Below, one piece after another: positions 23,260 through 36,948 of a DNA stretch of 64,000 nucleotides (its first letter is position 1; every line of letters starts with the position of its first letter). The notes under the pieces were generated by a model that ran no database searches, was not told the origin of the DNA, and saw nothing but the letters and a program-made list of their open reading frames with translations. The stretch is from Paramecium pentaurelia (taxonomy: Eukaryota > Ciliophora > Oligohymenophorea > Peniculida > Parameciidae), in contig CAJJDO010000070.1 of the NCBI GenBank assembly GCA_905183005.1, forward strand, positions 129,828 to 193,827, read 5' to 3'. The position numbers and the translations under genes were made by a program.

Positions 23260-26243
23260 TCAATATAAAGTATTCATATTAATTCGTTGTTAGAATTTAA
23301 GTTTCTATGCATCCTCCTTTTAATCCTAAGGAATTGAAAACATATATTGTTAATTAATCTTGTTCTTTTGATTTCCCACCTTCTAAATCCAAATTAAATT
23401 CTTGATTTCTTAATTCTTTATGTCTCTAAATAATTTTAACACTGTTATCAAAGAAAAAAATTGTAATGTTGATGACCCATATAAATACACCAACACTCCA
23501 ATAGGATCACGAATTAAGTCTGTAACCAAAACAGCTATACTCAATCCTCCAAATAGAATTTCTAATATTATTCCAAAGTAAACTAATAATTAAATCTTAA
23601 ATAAGATTTTTCTATCTATTGCTAAATTAGATGATTTCAAATTAAACTTCTCTTAATCTTCATCATTTTACTAATGAATTGATGTTTTGTAATCTTATTA
23701 ACTAGTTCCTAAATAACTTAATTTTTTCTATTCCCCTCTCTCTTTAAATTTTTATTATTGTTATTAATGTATTGATTCCTTTCTTTTCTCAGCAGTATCT
23801 TTTGTCTCTTTAACAGCTTTAATTTGCATTTTTACAGTTTCTTGATAAGCTTATCTATCTTCTTCATTTTCCCATTTCATTGAATTAGATTAATTCTCAT
23901 TCAAACAACAACTATTAATTTCTTCATCAGTAGGTTCCTCTTTAAACTAATTATCTAAGTCCTTTGCAGATTAATCACTATTTAAATCTTAATTTTATTA
24001 ATTGGATTTATTTGATTTCAATTATTTCAAACTCTCTTATCTAAAAAATGATGATCCTCTCATTCCTTTTACAAATGTACGTGCAAATGATACAGACTTT
24101 ATTTTTGTTTAACCTAACTTTAATTTTGGTTCATCCATCTATTTTACTTCATCTTAAATTTCATTTTTCTGTTCTTCAATACTTCCCTATCTAGAATATT
24201 TTGCCATTCTTAAAACAGACTCTGGTGACTTACTAAGACTATCTTCCTTCTATATTTATAATTAAATTGCTTTTTCCATTCCTTGATATTAAATTCTATA
24301 TTATGATCTACATATTTTAATCTAATCCCTAATACAAGTTTACAATGATGATCCATATATTATAAACTCTATTATGAACAAAAAGAAGTTTGCCATCAAA
24401 AATATGTAACAAACCATCAGAAAGATTGGATATCGTACACCTCTTCGTAAACCTTAAATTATTAATTAATTTACCATTTAATGTACTTACCGTTATCTAA
24501 ACCAAAAACACTATAAATAATCGAATCTTTAATGCTTCCTTATAGTAAGTAAAAATCCATTTCCTTGACTATTTTATCTCTCCTTGATAAATATTATATG
24601 AAATCTCATCGTACATTGTATACCAAACGATTAATAAACAACCATAAATATAAAATAGTATAGTGTATACCACTTCTGCTAACAGTCTCTCAATCACTGT
24701 AGTATTCCCACTCTATAAACTTTATAAGTAAATTATATTACATATATTTCGAATGGATCCAGAATCAGCCATATTAATTTACATATTGATAAAACCATTG
24801 TTAAGACTAAGATATAATTCTAAGGAGATCCAATCAAAGCGTAGGCATATTAAAAAAAACTAAAATATCATACATCATATTACGTATAATAAGATGGAAT
24901 TCTTTGAGTCTTTAAAGAAGTTTAAAATTATCTAATAGTTACTAACAATATAAAAAAGAATGCAACACAATAGATCCCAATAAATGTATAATAGGGGGCA
25001 ATATAAATNATTAATTCTCATTCAAACAACAACTATTAATTTCTTCATCAGTAGGTTCCTCTTTAAACTAATTATCTAAGTCCTTTGCAGATTAATCACT
25101 ATTTAAATCTTAATTTTATTAATTGGATTTATTTGATTTCAATTATTTCAAACTCTCTTATCTAAAAAATGATGATCCTCTCATTCCTTTTACAAATGTA
25201 CGTGCAAATGATACAGACTTTATTTTTGTTTAACCTAACTTTAATTTTGGTTCATCCATCTATTTTACTTCATCTTAAATTTCATTTTTCTGTTCTTCAA
25301 TACTTCCCTATCTAGAATATTTTGCCATTCTTAAAACAGACTCTGGTGACTTACTAAGACTATCTTCCTTCTATATTTATAATTAAATTGCTTTTTCCAT
25401 TCCTTGATATTAAATTCTATATTATGATCTACATATTTTAATCTAATCCCTAATACAAGTTTACAATGATGATCCATATATTATAAACTCTATTATGAAC
25501 AAAAAGAAGTTTGCCATCAAAAATATGTAACAAACCATCAGAAAGATTGGATATCGTACACCTCTTCGTAAACCTTAAATTATTAATTAATTTACCATTT
25601 AATGTACTTACCGTTATCTAAACCAAAAACACTATAAATAATCGAATCTTTAATGCTTCCTTATAGTAAGTAAAAATCCATTTCCTTGACTATTTTATCT
25701 CTCCTTGATAAATATTATATGAAATCTCATCGTACATTGTATACCAAACGATTAATAAACAACCATAAATATAAAATAGTATAGTGTATACCACTTCTGC
25801 TAACAGTCTCTCAATCACTGTAGTATTCCCACTCTATAAACTTTATAAGTAAATTATATTACATATATTTCGAATGGATCCAGAATCAGCCATATTAATT
25901 TACATATTGATAAAACCATTGTTAAGACTAAGATATAATTCTAAGGAGATCCAATCAAAGCGTAGGCATATTAAAAAAAACTAAAATATCATACATCATA
26001 TTACGTATAATAAGATGGAATTCTTTGAGTCTTTAAAGAAGTTTAAAATTATCTAATAGTTACTAACAATATAAAAAAGAATGCAACACAATAGATCCCA
26101 ATAAATGTATAATAGGGGGCAATATAAATGTCTTACAAATTTTGACTACAGTCCTCTCCAAACGATCCAATATCACATCTACACTTGTCTTCAATCAATA
26201 TTCCTTTGTCACAACATACTGCCTCGCAATTCTTTTGTGTCAT
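23260..26243 (-). CDS. Cys-rich (EGF-like) multi-membrane protein, interrupted by an assembly duplication
   Basis: From the ATG at 26243 the N-terminus is Cys-rich (CCDKGILIEDKCRCDIG, then GEDCSQ), like an EGF/tenascin module. About six hydrophobic helices follow, then a long cytoplasmic part rich in Ser, Lys, Glu and Gln, and two more helices (LLVYFGIILEILFGGLSIAV, then GVLVYLYG). Minus-strand introns of 24, 29 and 22 nt fall in the first third. Read as given, the gene is broken by the N at 25009 and by a second copy of 1,120 bp. If one copy plus the N is removed, the frame is exactly 596 codons including the stop. No family was recognised; the seven- to eight-helix plan could be a receptor, but that is speculation. 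No signal peptide is seen before the Cys block, so a further 5' exon is possible. Confidence 0.7.
23889..25008. repeat. Direct repeat A, copy 1 (1,120 bp)
   Basis: By eye identical, base for base, to 25010-26129 at a constant offset of 1,121. Its right end abuts the single N at 25009. It covers the central cytoplasmic and membrane part of the minus-strand Cys-rich gene. Confidence 0.97.
25009..25009. other. Assembly gap (single N)
   Basis: A lone ambiguous base lying exactly between two perfect 1,120-bp copies: the signature of two contig ends that overlap but were joined without merging. Confidence 0.95.
25010..26129. repeat. Direct repeat A, copy 2 (1,120 bp)
   Basis: Second copy of 23889-25008. 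Sequence unique to each flank starts immediately outside the pair: upstream of 23889 and downstream of 26129. This is what a duplicated contig overlap would give. Confidence 0.97.
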
Positions 26244-26609
26244 TTAATTAATTTAAAATGAAAAATATAAATTTGTTAGTAAATGTATTTTCAATTCTCA
26301 CACCTCTTTTTAGTTAGTTTTCCACTTACCTAAATTCCTTTAAATTATTAAGAATTTTGTATATTTGCACTTCTTCCTTAATTTCAAATTAAATTCTTAT
26401 CCAAAATATAATATATATATTTATATATTTAAAATTCGTTAATTTTAAAAGTATATTAAGCATTCTATGAAACTCTTATTTTTAAGTTGTTTGATCATTA
26501 TCCAATTTAAAAAACAACTTACCTTATATTACTCAAAATTATAAATATTTTATTTCAACTACTAAAGTAAATATAATTATTGACATATATATAAAATAAT
26601 TTTAATAGT
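26244..26609. promoter_or_regulatory. Divergent spacer, 366 bp
   Basis: AT-rich region between the starts of the Cys-rich membrane protein (minus) and the coiled-coil protein (plus). It must contain both promoters; no specific element or ORF is supported. Confidence 0.4.
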
Positions 26610-27497
26610 ATGAACGATAATATTATATAAAAGCTAAAGGAGCAACATGAATAAGAAAAGTAACAAATGATTAAAGAATTTATGAAGAGAATAGATTTAT
26701 TATTGCAGAGTAATGTGCAAAAGTACCCAGAAGCTGAAAATTGGAAAGAGTTGATATTGAAATATGAGAAACAAAGACAAAATGAATTATATGAGTTGAG
26801 ATAGCATTTGGAAGTATTATAAAGATCATAAATCAACACAAAAGATATTGAATTCTATGCAGAAAGAAGAGCTTATGAAAATAAGATCAATGAATTATAA
26901 AATAAATTGTAACAAGATGATGTTTAGGATCTTTATGATACTATTGAATATCAAAGAAATGTTATTCTAGATTTAGAAGATTAAATTGGTCTATTGTAGA
27001 ATGAAAGATAGTAATTGGATTAACATATTTAACAATTGAATTAGACCATAGATGTTCTGAAAGAAAATTTATCAAGATATCAATAATAATAAGATACAAG
27101 GAGGAAACAAAAAGCTGAAGTAATGGAGGCTATTGATGAGATGAAAAGAGAAAGGGAGAAAGAGAGAGAAAGAGATACAGATAGATATAGAGATTTAGAT
27201 TCTTTTAGGTCTCCCTAACGACCATATCGATATAGTCATAAGAGCTCATGGGAACGTAACAATAAAGATTGGAGATTTTCGAATTAACAAGTACCATCTC
27301 CTAGACCACCAGTGAGTACAATCCATTATCAGTCTTAACCAATTTTATCGTATCAATAGGAAAATAAGGAAATTGTCTCTAAATTGTAAGAGATTAATGA
27401 AATTAAATACAAATACTAAACTGCATTAAATAATATACTTAAATTAGAAGCTTAAGTAATAGAAAAACTATAATAAGATGACATTATAGTGGAATGA
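26610..27497 (+). CDS. Coiled-coil protein (295 aa)
   Basis: One intronless frame of 295 codons. Residues 1-190 are strongly coiled-coil in composition (Glu, Gln, Lys, Leu in heptad-like spacing, for example EKQRQNELYELRQHLEVLQ). They end in a mixed-charge segment of alternating Arg and Glu. A Pro/Ser/Arg/Tyr-rich linker follows, then a second short helix at the C-terminus. No membrane segment, signal peptide or known domain is visible. In ciliates such proteins are often basal-body or cytoskeletal, but nothing here proves that. It converges with the PIEZO gene with only 39 bp between the stop codons. Confidence 0.75.
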
Positions 27498-27536
27498 TCA
27501 ATTTAATATGTATATTTATGCAAATAAATTTAATAA

Positions 27537-30500
27537 TCAATCTTATTTTTATTTTTATCCATTATTATTTGATATTTATTATTGTAATTTTTCCTATTAT
27601 TATAGAAACAATTATTGTTCTTAATTTTCTAACTACAATTTCTGTTCTCTTTCATTTTCTTTTTTTTTAAGCTCTTCTGTCCAAGTTCCAGTCATTACTT
27701 TTACAATTTCAGGAGATCTAAGAATATCAATCAATTCAAAGTATAAAATATTTTCACTAAATAATAATAATGTATATGATACTTTTTGAAATCTTATTAA
27801 GATCTAGCAATAGATATAGCTTAGCAAATCATAATTAAATCATCAGGATGGACCATCCCTTTGAATTCAAGCATCCAAATTTATCCAGAAAAAAATGATC
27901 TTATAAAAGTTCCAATAAGTAAAATAACTGATGTATAAATTGTTATGATGCTAAAACCTTAAGTTAGGGTGGAAAAAGTATCTGAGATGACAAACATAAT
28001 CAAACCATTAGGCTAATCTTTTTTACTAGGTTTGTCACATGTTTCTAACAAACAGGAATTACCATCATAAACAAGAGTCCACCAAGATTGACCATCCAAA
28101 GGAGTACTTCCAGAACAAATGAATGATAAATTAGCACTTGCATTACTTTAAACTCCCTACTCATAAATAGGTTTTGATTTAAAAGAAGTTCCATCAGCTG
28201 AGTACAATTATACAGTTTCAATATAAAAATTTTATAATTAAATTTACGTTAGGTTTGTAGTTGAATTTGAACTATTTTTTGGATCTGCATAATTTGTGCA
28301 ATTTAACAATGATTAAATATTTTATAAAATTGGTATTGGTAAAGAGCTCATGTTCTAAAGATTTTTTAAGTATTCATTTCCAGTTGTAGGATATTAAATA
28401 TAGTTTTTGGTTGGGATAATTTATTATTAATCTCTTGTAAAGATAAATGATAAATTAAAGAAAAATTCATGGTCAACTTCTCCATTTATTTTTTCATTAA
28501 GTTATTATATCAATTGTTAATATAAAGGAAAGGAAATATCCCAATTATTATTTGAAAAATTTAATAATTAAAATTGTTATAATTCTCCTGATTTTGGTGC
28601 ATTATTAATTATTGAATTAGTGCAAGTTTAATTTAAGGCTGTATTGATCTCATTTTGGTTTTCTAAAGTGTTTTCTAATCCATAAAGTTAATTAGTTTAA
28701 TATAATACAACATTTAGAGCTGTTTTAGTGTTTATCAATGAAAGTTAAAATTCTCCACCTCTTACAGGATTCAATTCTGATGCTGGATTTAAACTTGAAA
28801 ATAATATCAAAGGACCAAAAATGCAAGCAAAAATGACTAAAACCAAACAACAACCACAAGTGCATTTTTTAAATCCAGAGATTCTTTTACCTAATGGTTT
28901 TTCTAAATAATCTTTAGATTAATTTTTTGTAAAATACATTATCCCATGAATGTCTTCTAAAGTAAACCATTAAAATACATCTAAAGAAGTCTATTATAAA
29001 TTAATTTATTTTTACTTTTAAGAATGTCCAATCCATTAAAACTTTAAGTTCAAATAAAAATGGAATTGCATAGTAAGTTTAAGCTATTGCATATGATATT
29101 AAATTATATGATTATAATAAAGTATTTCTAAGTTTTAGCTTTTTATAACCAAATCTAAGCTAAAGAGCAGAAACAGTAAAATATGCAGAGTATAATATGA
29201 AAAAACATTGAATGTAACCATTTGATTTGTATTTCGAATATGATGCAGCTGAATTAGAATCATGGTCATATATAGCATTTTAACCCCAGGGATTTCCTAA
29301 TCTTAAGAAAATCAACCAATATATTAGGATTACAGTGCACCACTATAATAAAAATTTGAGTAAAAATTAGAGTTTATATTTCTAAAAAAATGACTTTTTT
29401 TTATTATCACTATCGACGACATCTGCATTACCTTTCATTGTAATATATCTTTCAAAAAACATCAATATGAATTCAACAAGTAATGCCCATATCAAAGATG
29501 TTGGTATTTAATTTGTCTTTAAAATATTATTGATTTTTGTTGATTCATTAACCATATTAGTAAAAAAAATAAGAGTGTAAATTAATATTAAAATCTAAAT
29601 GCTTGCTGTAATTGGATATAAATCAACACCAGGTCTTGAAAACTTGTAAGAAAATATTCTTTCAAATAAATTTGAGGAATCTTTAAATAAAATTTTAGGA
29701 TCTTCAATAATTCTTTTTTCTATTTCAATGCTTTCTTTCAATTAAAATTAATTATTCTCCTCTTGCTAATTTTAAAGATCATATAAATCTTCTTCAAATA
29801 CTAATTTTTCTTAATCATCTTATTTTGCCAAGTTTTAATTCTATATAAGACTTTTCTTAATATATTTAGTAAATTTATTGATTTTCATTCTTAAATAACC
29901 TTAAAATATATTTTCAATATCTAATAAACTCTTATAATATACGCCATATTATTTGGCAAAATAAACTTAAAAGATTATGAAAATCATTAACATGACTTCA
30001 TATGAAATACTTTGATTTCCATTATAAAGAGGATAATACCAAGCCATCTTATTTCCATTACTCCTTTTTTAACCCTATTTTTCCCCTACTCCACTTAATG
30101 TATAGGCAAACACCAACAGAGATATAAAGAAATATATTGAAAAAGCAATCATCCAAAATAATTTTGATTACACTTTTTCATCAATTAATATCCATAAAAA
30201 TAACATAAACGGTAAAACACCGCCTAATAATCCACTATCTACTGCATAATAAAAAATAATAAGCAAAAAACAAAAAGGCATCCAATATGTAATTATTAAA
30301 CTAAAGATTTCTGTAATGATTCTAAATATAAGAATACTTAAAGATAGTTTTGTAAGAGCTGATGAATATTTAGTATTTTCAACTTAAATTAATTATTTGT
30401 CATCAACTATTTTTACAAAATACAAATCTGTAGATTTAATGTAATTTTCATAATTAATATCTTCTTCAATAGGTTATTACTATATTTAAGGAGATATAGA

Positions 30501-31142
30501 ATATTAAGACTAGATTAATGCTTACTTTGATTATTTTGAAGTCAACTTCATTGATGAGATAATCTTTTGCATTTTTCGACCTATTTTTGAATTATTATAT
30601 GAAGATTTTTCTAATCTTGAGATTAATTCATCTGTTATTTAAGTAATATCTAAAATTTAATTTGGACTGGCTCTTAATTTTTTGTGTAAATGTGAATAGA
30701 ATTAATCTATATATAATAATTCTTCTTCAAATTATCTATAATTTTCTTGAAGGAAATCAGACAAAGGGAATTAAACTCTTCTTTTTAAAATAATGTTTTA
30801 AGATAGCAAATAATCCATAATATTTGGTAGACTCATAAATTTGAATTTATTATTGAAAGATTAAATATAGGCAATTATTTCTATACATGTTTTCTATGAT
30901 TTACTTAAACTTTGAAATTTAGTATCTTTTAATAATTTTTCTTCTGGCAACTCTGCACTTTTTCTTTCTTCTTAAGCAATTTCAAATTAACTAACAAATA
31001 CTTTTCTAACTGGTATTTCCAATTCACTATTAGGTTATATTTATTATTACTATTGTTAGAATTATTAATCTTATTATTATTATTATTGTTATTCTTATTA
31101 TTATTATTATTGTTATTATTATTATTATTATTATTATTAATC

Positions 31143-31225
<83 letters not shown>

Positions 31226-34200
31226 CTTATTATTATTATTATTATTGTTATTGATACTAATTAGGCTATTATTATTATTATTCTTATTATTCTTATTGTT
31301 AATATTCTAATTGCATGTCATCAGCCATCATTACTTTATCTTTAGTTTTATCAAGCAATTTTGCATGCCACATTTTTAATTTTTCTTAAGCTTTTTCTTA
31401 TGTTTTTTTAAATAATTCTTTTTATACTGTTACTTAAATTATTGCAGTGAATTTCTTAAAATTCTTATGATAGGCAAGTGCCCTTGAAATCATTTTGGAT
31501 TATTATTGTTCAAGAATCATAAATCTATTTAAAGATTCAATAAATTATTCTGAATTTATTAAATCAAAGTGAAGTGATATAAAGAATATAATAAAGATCA
31601 TTCCTCCAAGTTTCATTTCGAAAATTTCTAAACAAATAAACTCATTTTAATAATCTTATGCTTTAGTAAAGTTTTCTTCTGCTTAAGATGCACACCAATT
31701 CAAAATCCATGGCAATCTCAAAATAGTATACATTGATATAGTAAATACTGCTAAATAGAAAAGAACTTTGAAATAAATGCTTTCTCTTCTTAAATTTGAT
31801 TCTCTATTTGATGTTAGTACCAATTCAAAAATAACCAAAAACAATACAGCCATGATAAATTCAAAATAATTTAACAATATTCTATTTGATTAAGCTAATA
31901 AAATGATAATTGAAATAAAGACGATATGATTAATTTTAATAACCTATTAAATTATGCCTGACATTGTTGAATATACTCTATTTTTCCAAGTTTAATAATT
32001 TAAATGGATAGAGAATTTGCTCTTGGAGTAAAGCTTTTATAAAATAGATTAAGTGAATTACAAATCTAATTCCATTTTAATTGTTGTAGATAAAATCAAT
32101 TTAGATAAATGTTGTAGGAGTAAAAAATACAAATATATAAGAGAAAGTACAAGAGTATTTAAAATAAAGATCCATTCAATATTATTATTAGTAATACAAT
32201 AATGACTTTCTAAGAAATTTGTTTCAGTTGAATTAGATGAACTTGAATTTTAGTCAAATTTTGAGCAATCCATAATGGCTCCATTATCAAAACCAAGATA
32301 GGGAATGAAATATGGATAATTTTAGAATACTGTAGCCATTTTAATTACACTAAAATCATCTTTATTATATGTAGAAGCCATAACAGGCAATAATTTATCA
32401 TTATCCTCTATTTCGTAATTTAAAAAGTATATCATAATATATTATATCCAAATAGCAACAACTGAAAATGTGTTTAAAATCTTAATATTGGATGCTCCAG
32501 TTTTTTATAAAAATAAATAGGTAGCTACACCCAAATAAACTAAAGAAAATATATTATTAGCTAAAAGAGTATTAAATAATAAAATTAAAATAAATACTCT
32601 TTGCAATGTCACAAATCCAGCAGTTGTTAAATTTAATTTAAATATTCTAGATCTGTTATTATAGAAATTAATATCTTTAGCAGCAATTTAAATCTTCTTC
32701 AGGTCTTCTAAACTTAATTCTTATGGTTAATCATATTTATTTATAATATTAATAGATAAAAATGGATATTGTTGCTTAAATTCTTCTAACTCTTTTTAAT
32801 CATCTATTTCTTATTATTCTTAAATGAACTAAGTGGGACTATCTCCTTCAGCTTGATTATGAATACCTTTCAAAGTATGAATCATCGATCTTGATATAAC
32901 TTATCTTGATTCAGTTTATTATTTTTATTTTTAAAATTGATGTTCAAATTTTGATATATTTTATTCTTCCTTTTCAAGTTATTCCTTAAGAAACATAGTA
33001 CATCCAGCATCTACAACATTTGCAAATACAAGTATTAAATAGAATAATACCTCATCAAAAATAGTAGATGATGAATTATTGATAGATCCATAACATTTAT
33101 TATTTAAATCAAACTATCCACAAAAACATGTTTAAGCATTAGATTCTTAAGCAAATGTACCAAATATAAATAATCCTAATTAAGCATCTAAAATTCCTTA
33201 TTATTTTTCTTCATCAACTTATTATATCACTAAAGATAAATATTATGATAAATAAGTTAAAAATACACAAAAGCAACTAAAACTAAATGAGATTTTCCAA
33301 ATTGAAACTTTTTTTTCAATACGAATTCTCATTCTAGTCATTGCTATTAGATTTGTAGTCTAAACTAGATTGATTTCATCCTCATTGTCATTATGATCTA
33401 TTTATTTAGAATTGTAATCAACATATTTTTTTTTCAAATTCACAATTTCTAATAAATAAAAATATAAATATACTTTATTTTAATCTTGCCAACAAATTTT
33501 TTTCTTATACATTATCTAATAATGCATTATGAACAGTGACAAAATAACTTAAATACAAAACCAAAATAATGAAAGATGCAATTGATTAAACAAAAAAGAC
33601 TACAGAAAATACAACATATAAAGTAAGTAAATCTGTATTAATTTCTGCTATGAACATTATAGGCTTTTAAAGGAATTTATATTTTTCTAAGATATTGATT
33701 TTCATAATTTTGACTAAATCTTCTAAGTCTTTCTATTATTGTTTTTCAATTTTATCAGTAATTGCGACATCACTGGAACCAGACTACTCTAATAATGAAT
33801 CAGCTGATAATAGTGGCTTTTCTATAGTATATGGAGTTTGATTTGTCATAGTTGCCAATTTTAACTTACTCTTTTAGGCTTCTTTAAAAAATTAATAAGT
33901 ATTCAAAGAAATAGCTCCAAAAAATATGGCAATCATATCAGGTAAGTACTCAATTCTTAGTTTGCTTTAATTATATTAATAAAATCCATATTATTGATAT
34001 TTAAGTTATAAATTTGTATACAGATTATCTAGATTTGAATCAATTATTTAATTATAACTGGGCAAACAAATAAATTAAAATATATATCTAATTATAAATG
34101 CCATTACAAGTGAATATAAATATAAATACCAACATCTAGACATGGAATTATAATTTACTTAATCTCTAATGAATTGAAATGTATAATAAAAAAAGAGTCC

Positions 34201-36948
34201 TCCTATAAAAATAAATAATCCTAAATTAACAAAAGAAAATGGTGTAAAAATAATAAAGCAAATATTTAATGTAAATGTAATCCAAATGATTGTTTTCATA
34301 AATAACAAATATAGAGTTTCTATAGTAGTTCTTATTTTTGTTTGTTTTTCCTTATCACTGATCTTTGCTAAAAATATATCAACTATTTAATTTGAATATT
34401 TAAGATAAATCTTAGATCTATAGGAATCGTATTAAAGGGCTGCAAAATAAAATAATACCCAAAATAGAATGTCATAACGTTCTTAATTGTTTATTCCAAT
34501 CAAACTGATAATCCAAAGTTTATCTTCTTATATATTAGTTTGTCCCAAAAAGAACAAAATATATATATATCTCAAAGATGTGATTATGCATATGTAGATT
34601 AAAAATATAATCCAATATTTAAATGAGAAGGGAACAACATATTCCTTAATTTCATTCTTTTCATTTTTCTATTTGTAAATGCAGAGAGTGGAATCATTTA
34701 TAATAAAAATCATAAGAAATACTACTAGAACACCTTATATAAGATTGACATCGAAAAATCCAATCCAATATACTATAATTAAAGCAACAACATATGAGGC
34801 TTTTAATAAAATGGCAAATGTTAAGGTTAACCAACTTACATCCTAAAAAATAAATATTATTTTAATTACTTTTAGCGATTTCTTTTTTTCTTAAATTTAT
34901 AATTAAGATCTTTTAACTGAAATTTATATTGATTTAAATTAATCATATTTATGAACTTATCTAAGAAATAAAAAAAATGTATAAATAGTGATATTCATTA
35001 TAAGAAGCTAAAAAAATTATTGTAAATAATTACATTAATAACTTATTTGTATTCTTAATCAAGATTAAAAAAACCAATTTTTTAACATGTCTCTGATGGA
35101 TGCTGATCTTAAAATTTACAAATCTAAAATGGATTATTGGGATCATTCATATTAGGTATACATTAGTAATAAAATACAATAAAATTGATCAATACAGATG
35201 GCAATGCCAAAACCAATGAAGTAAATGAATTAATATTATATTAAAGTGTGAAACCTATGATATAATCAATTAAATATACCTGTAATCATAATCCAAATAA
35301 CAGATAATAATGATTCATAAGTCTTTTACATTATAACAATAGTTATCATCAATACTTGGAGTAATCTAAGTGTAACAATAGGTTGATCAATAAATTTAGA
35401 AAAGTTATTTCCTAAAGAAAAGAGTGCTTTATTTAAATTATATAGTAGTTTATTTTTATCTTCTTCTTCACCTTCATCTACATGAGACATTCTAACAGGT
35501 TAACCAGGCATCATTTATTTTAATTCATTTTCATCACTTAATTATTATTATTTTGTTTAAATTTCTAATTCATCTTCTTCTTTTTATTATCCTTAAATAT
35601 TAGGAGCCTCTTTATCTTCCATTATAGTAGTGTTATATTTTTATTTTTTAAATTGATAAATCTCATAATGGGTAATACACTCTTATATAGCATCTCTAAA
35701 TAATATTTTTCTATCTTCATTTGTAAATTGCTCTGTTACAATGCATAAGAATGCAAATAATGTCAAACCTCCAACCATGAATACGTAACTCTATTTCAGA
35801 ATAATATTTTACATTCCATTAATTATCTGTTCTCATCCAATACATAATATCTAAACCAAAATATTATGGCCAATATGAATTTTAATTAACAAATTAAGTA
35901 ATTATTGGAGTACCAGCAAAATAAACAATTAATAATGTACTTATTAAAGTAAATTTTAGGATTTTTAAAACTAATTTATCAAATTTTGTTATTATTATTT
36001 CTTTTTAAAAGAATCTAAAACCAACTATCATTTCCAAAATAAAGTAAATATATCCTATTATTGATTAATTACAAATTAGAATTAATGCTAAAACAAACCA
36101 AATAATTATAAAATAGAATGAAAATATTTATCTATTTATGGGTTCTCCAAATTATTCTAAATATTTCTTTTTCTTTACTCTTCTTAATGCAATTACAAAA
36201 CAACAAAATATAAATATAAGCGAGTTTGGTAAAAATATTTTAATATAGTCTTTAGTAGTAATATTAAATTTGTTATTTTTCTGCAATTCAAAATAGATCT
36301 CAATACCTTCATAATTATATGGTGACATAATATTTATTGCTTATTAAGGATCATTTTTAATTATTCCTATAAATGTCCCTTTCATTACCAAACTTAATGC
36401 TGAAAATATCAAAAGAAACATCCATATTGCATAGTTTTAGTCTTTGAATATTATCCAATATAAGGGTTTATATTTAATTTCAGTTTCATCTAATCCAGAT
36501 ATTTCTGTGACATCATCTTCCATATTTGGATTATAACCTGCAATTGTTTTCCTTTACTTTTATTATTCTCGTATTTTAGGATAATTCTCAAGAAAATCTA
36601 ATGGATCTTTGTAAACCTTACTATATGCTATGTATTTACCTTTTTATCAGAATCTCTTTTCTCAAACATACCTATTTTATGCAACTAGGTTTCCCAAGTT
36701 TGAATAATCAGCATGAATATCAAGAAATAGATTGTTGAGAGATAACTTTGAATGAGATAGCAATACCCAAGAAATATAATTAATCCTAATACATCTAAAA
36801 TCCTTAATATCCATCTTTAGGTTGTGTTAGAAAAGAGAGACTTTTTCTCTTCTAATTATTAAAGCTCTTCATTCTACTCTCTTTCTTGAATCATTTTAAT
36901 TTCTGCATCTTTTTACATTTCTTCTGATTACATGTCATTTCCTTACAT
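27537..36948 (-). CDS. PIEZO: PIEZO mechanosensitive cation channel
   Basis: A 9.4-kb minus-strand gene encoding about 3,000 residues (mouse PIEZO1 has 2,547) with many introns, for example 28991-29015, 34843-34869 and 35008-35033. Dozens of hydrophobic helices run from the N-terminus onward. Near the C-terminus the family's anchor region is unmistakable: IPFLFELKVLMDWTF, then a short intron, then TSLDVFQWFTLEDI, corresponding to PFLVELRAVMDW...WxxVEDI in vertebrate PIEZO1. After it come KPLGKRI, a Cys-rich turn, a helix, the extracellular cap region, and the end RSPEIVKVMTGTW, like the animal LYRSPExMIxWT tail. A cytoplasmic loop near 31.4 kb (KMWHAKLLDKTKDKV) leads into the glutamine-rich tract. 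PIEZO trimers open under membrane tension and pass cations including Ca2+. It is divergent from IFT172. Confidence 0.95.
31041..31301 (-). repeat. (TAA)n microsatellite coding an 87-codon glutamine-rich tract in PIEZO
   Basis: On the minus strand in the PIEZO frame, almost every codon is TAA, with scattered CAA, TAG, GAA and GAT. In the ciliate code this is polyglutamine with a few Glu/Asp and a PNQY break. On the plus strand it appears as long runs of TTA. It lies in a predicted cytoplasmic loop between clearly coding segments on both sides. Confidence 0.9.

Noticed and set aside
23889..26129. A true segmental tandem duplication within a gene
   Set aside because: Copies are perfect, a lone N sits exactly between them, and collapsing them restores the reading frame; an assembly overlap explains all three.
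31053..31310. Plus-strand poly-leucine ORF (about 85 codons)
   Set aside because: It is the antisense of the PIEZO polyglutamine tract; TTA runs are the complement of TAA codons, and the minus-strand frame continues into PIEZO sequence on both sides.
31683..31877. A separate 64-aa minus-strand membrane protein
   Set aside because: It is in frame with, and part of, the PIEZO gene; the apparent stops around it are glutamine codons in this code.
34840..35110. A gene boundary splitting the PIEZO locus in two
   Set aside because: Removing introns 34843-34869 and 35008-35033 joins both sides in one frame with continuous membrane-helix pattern.
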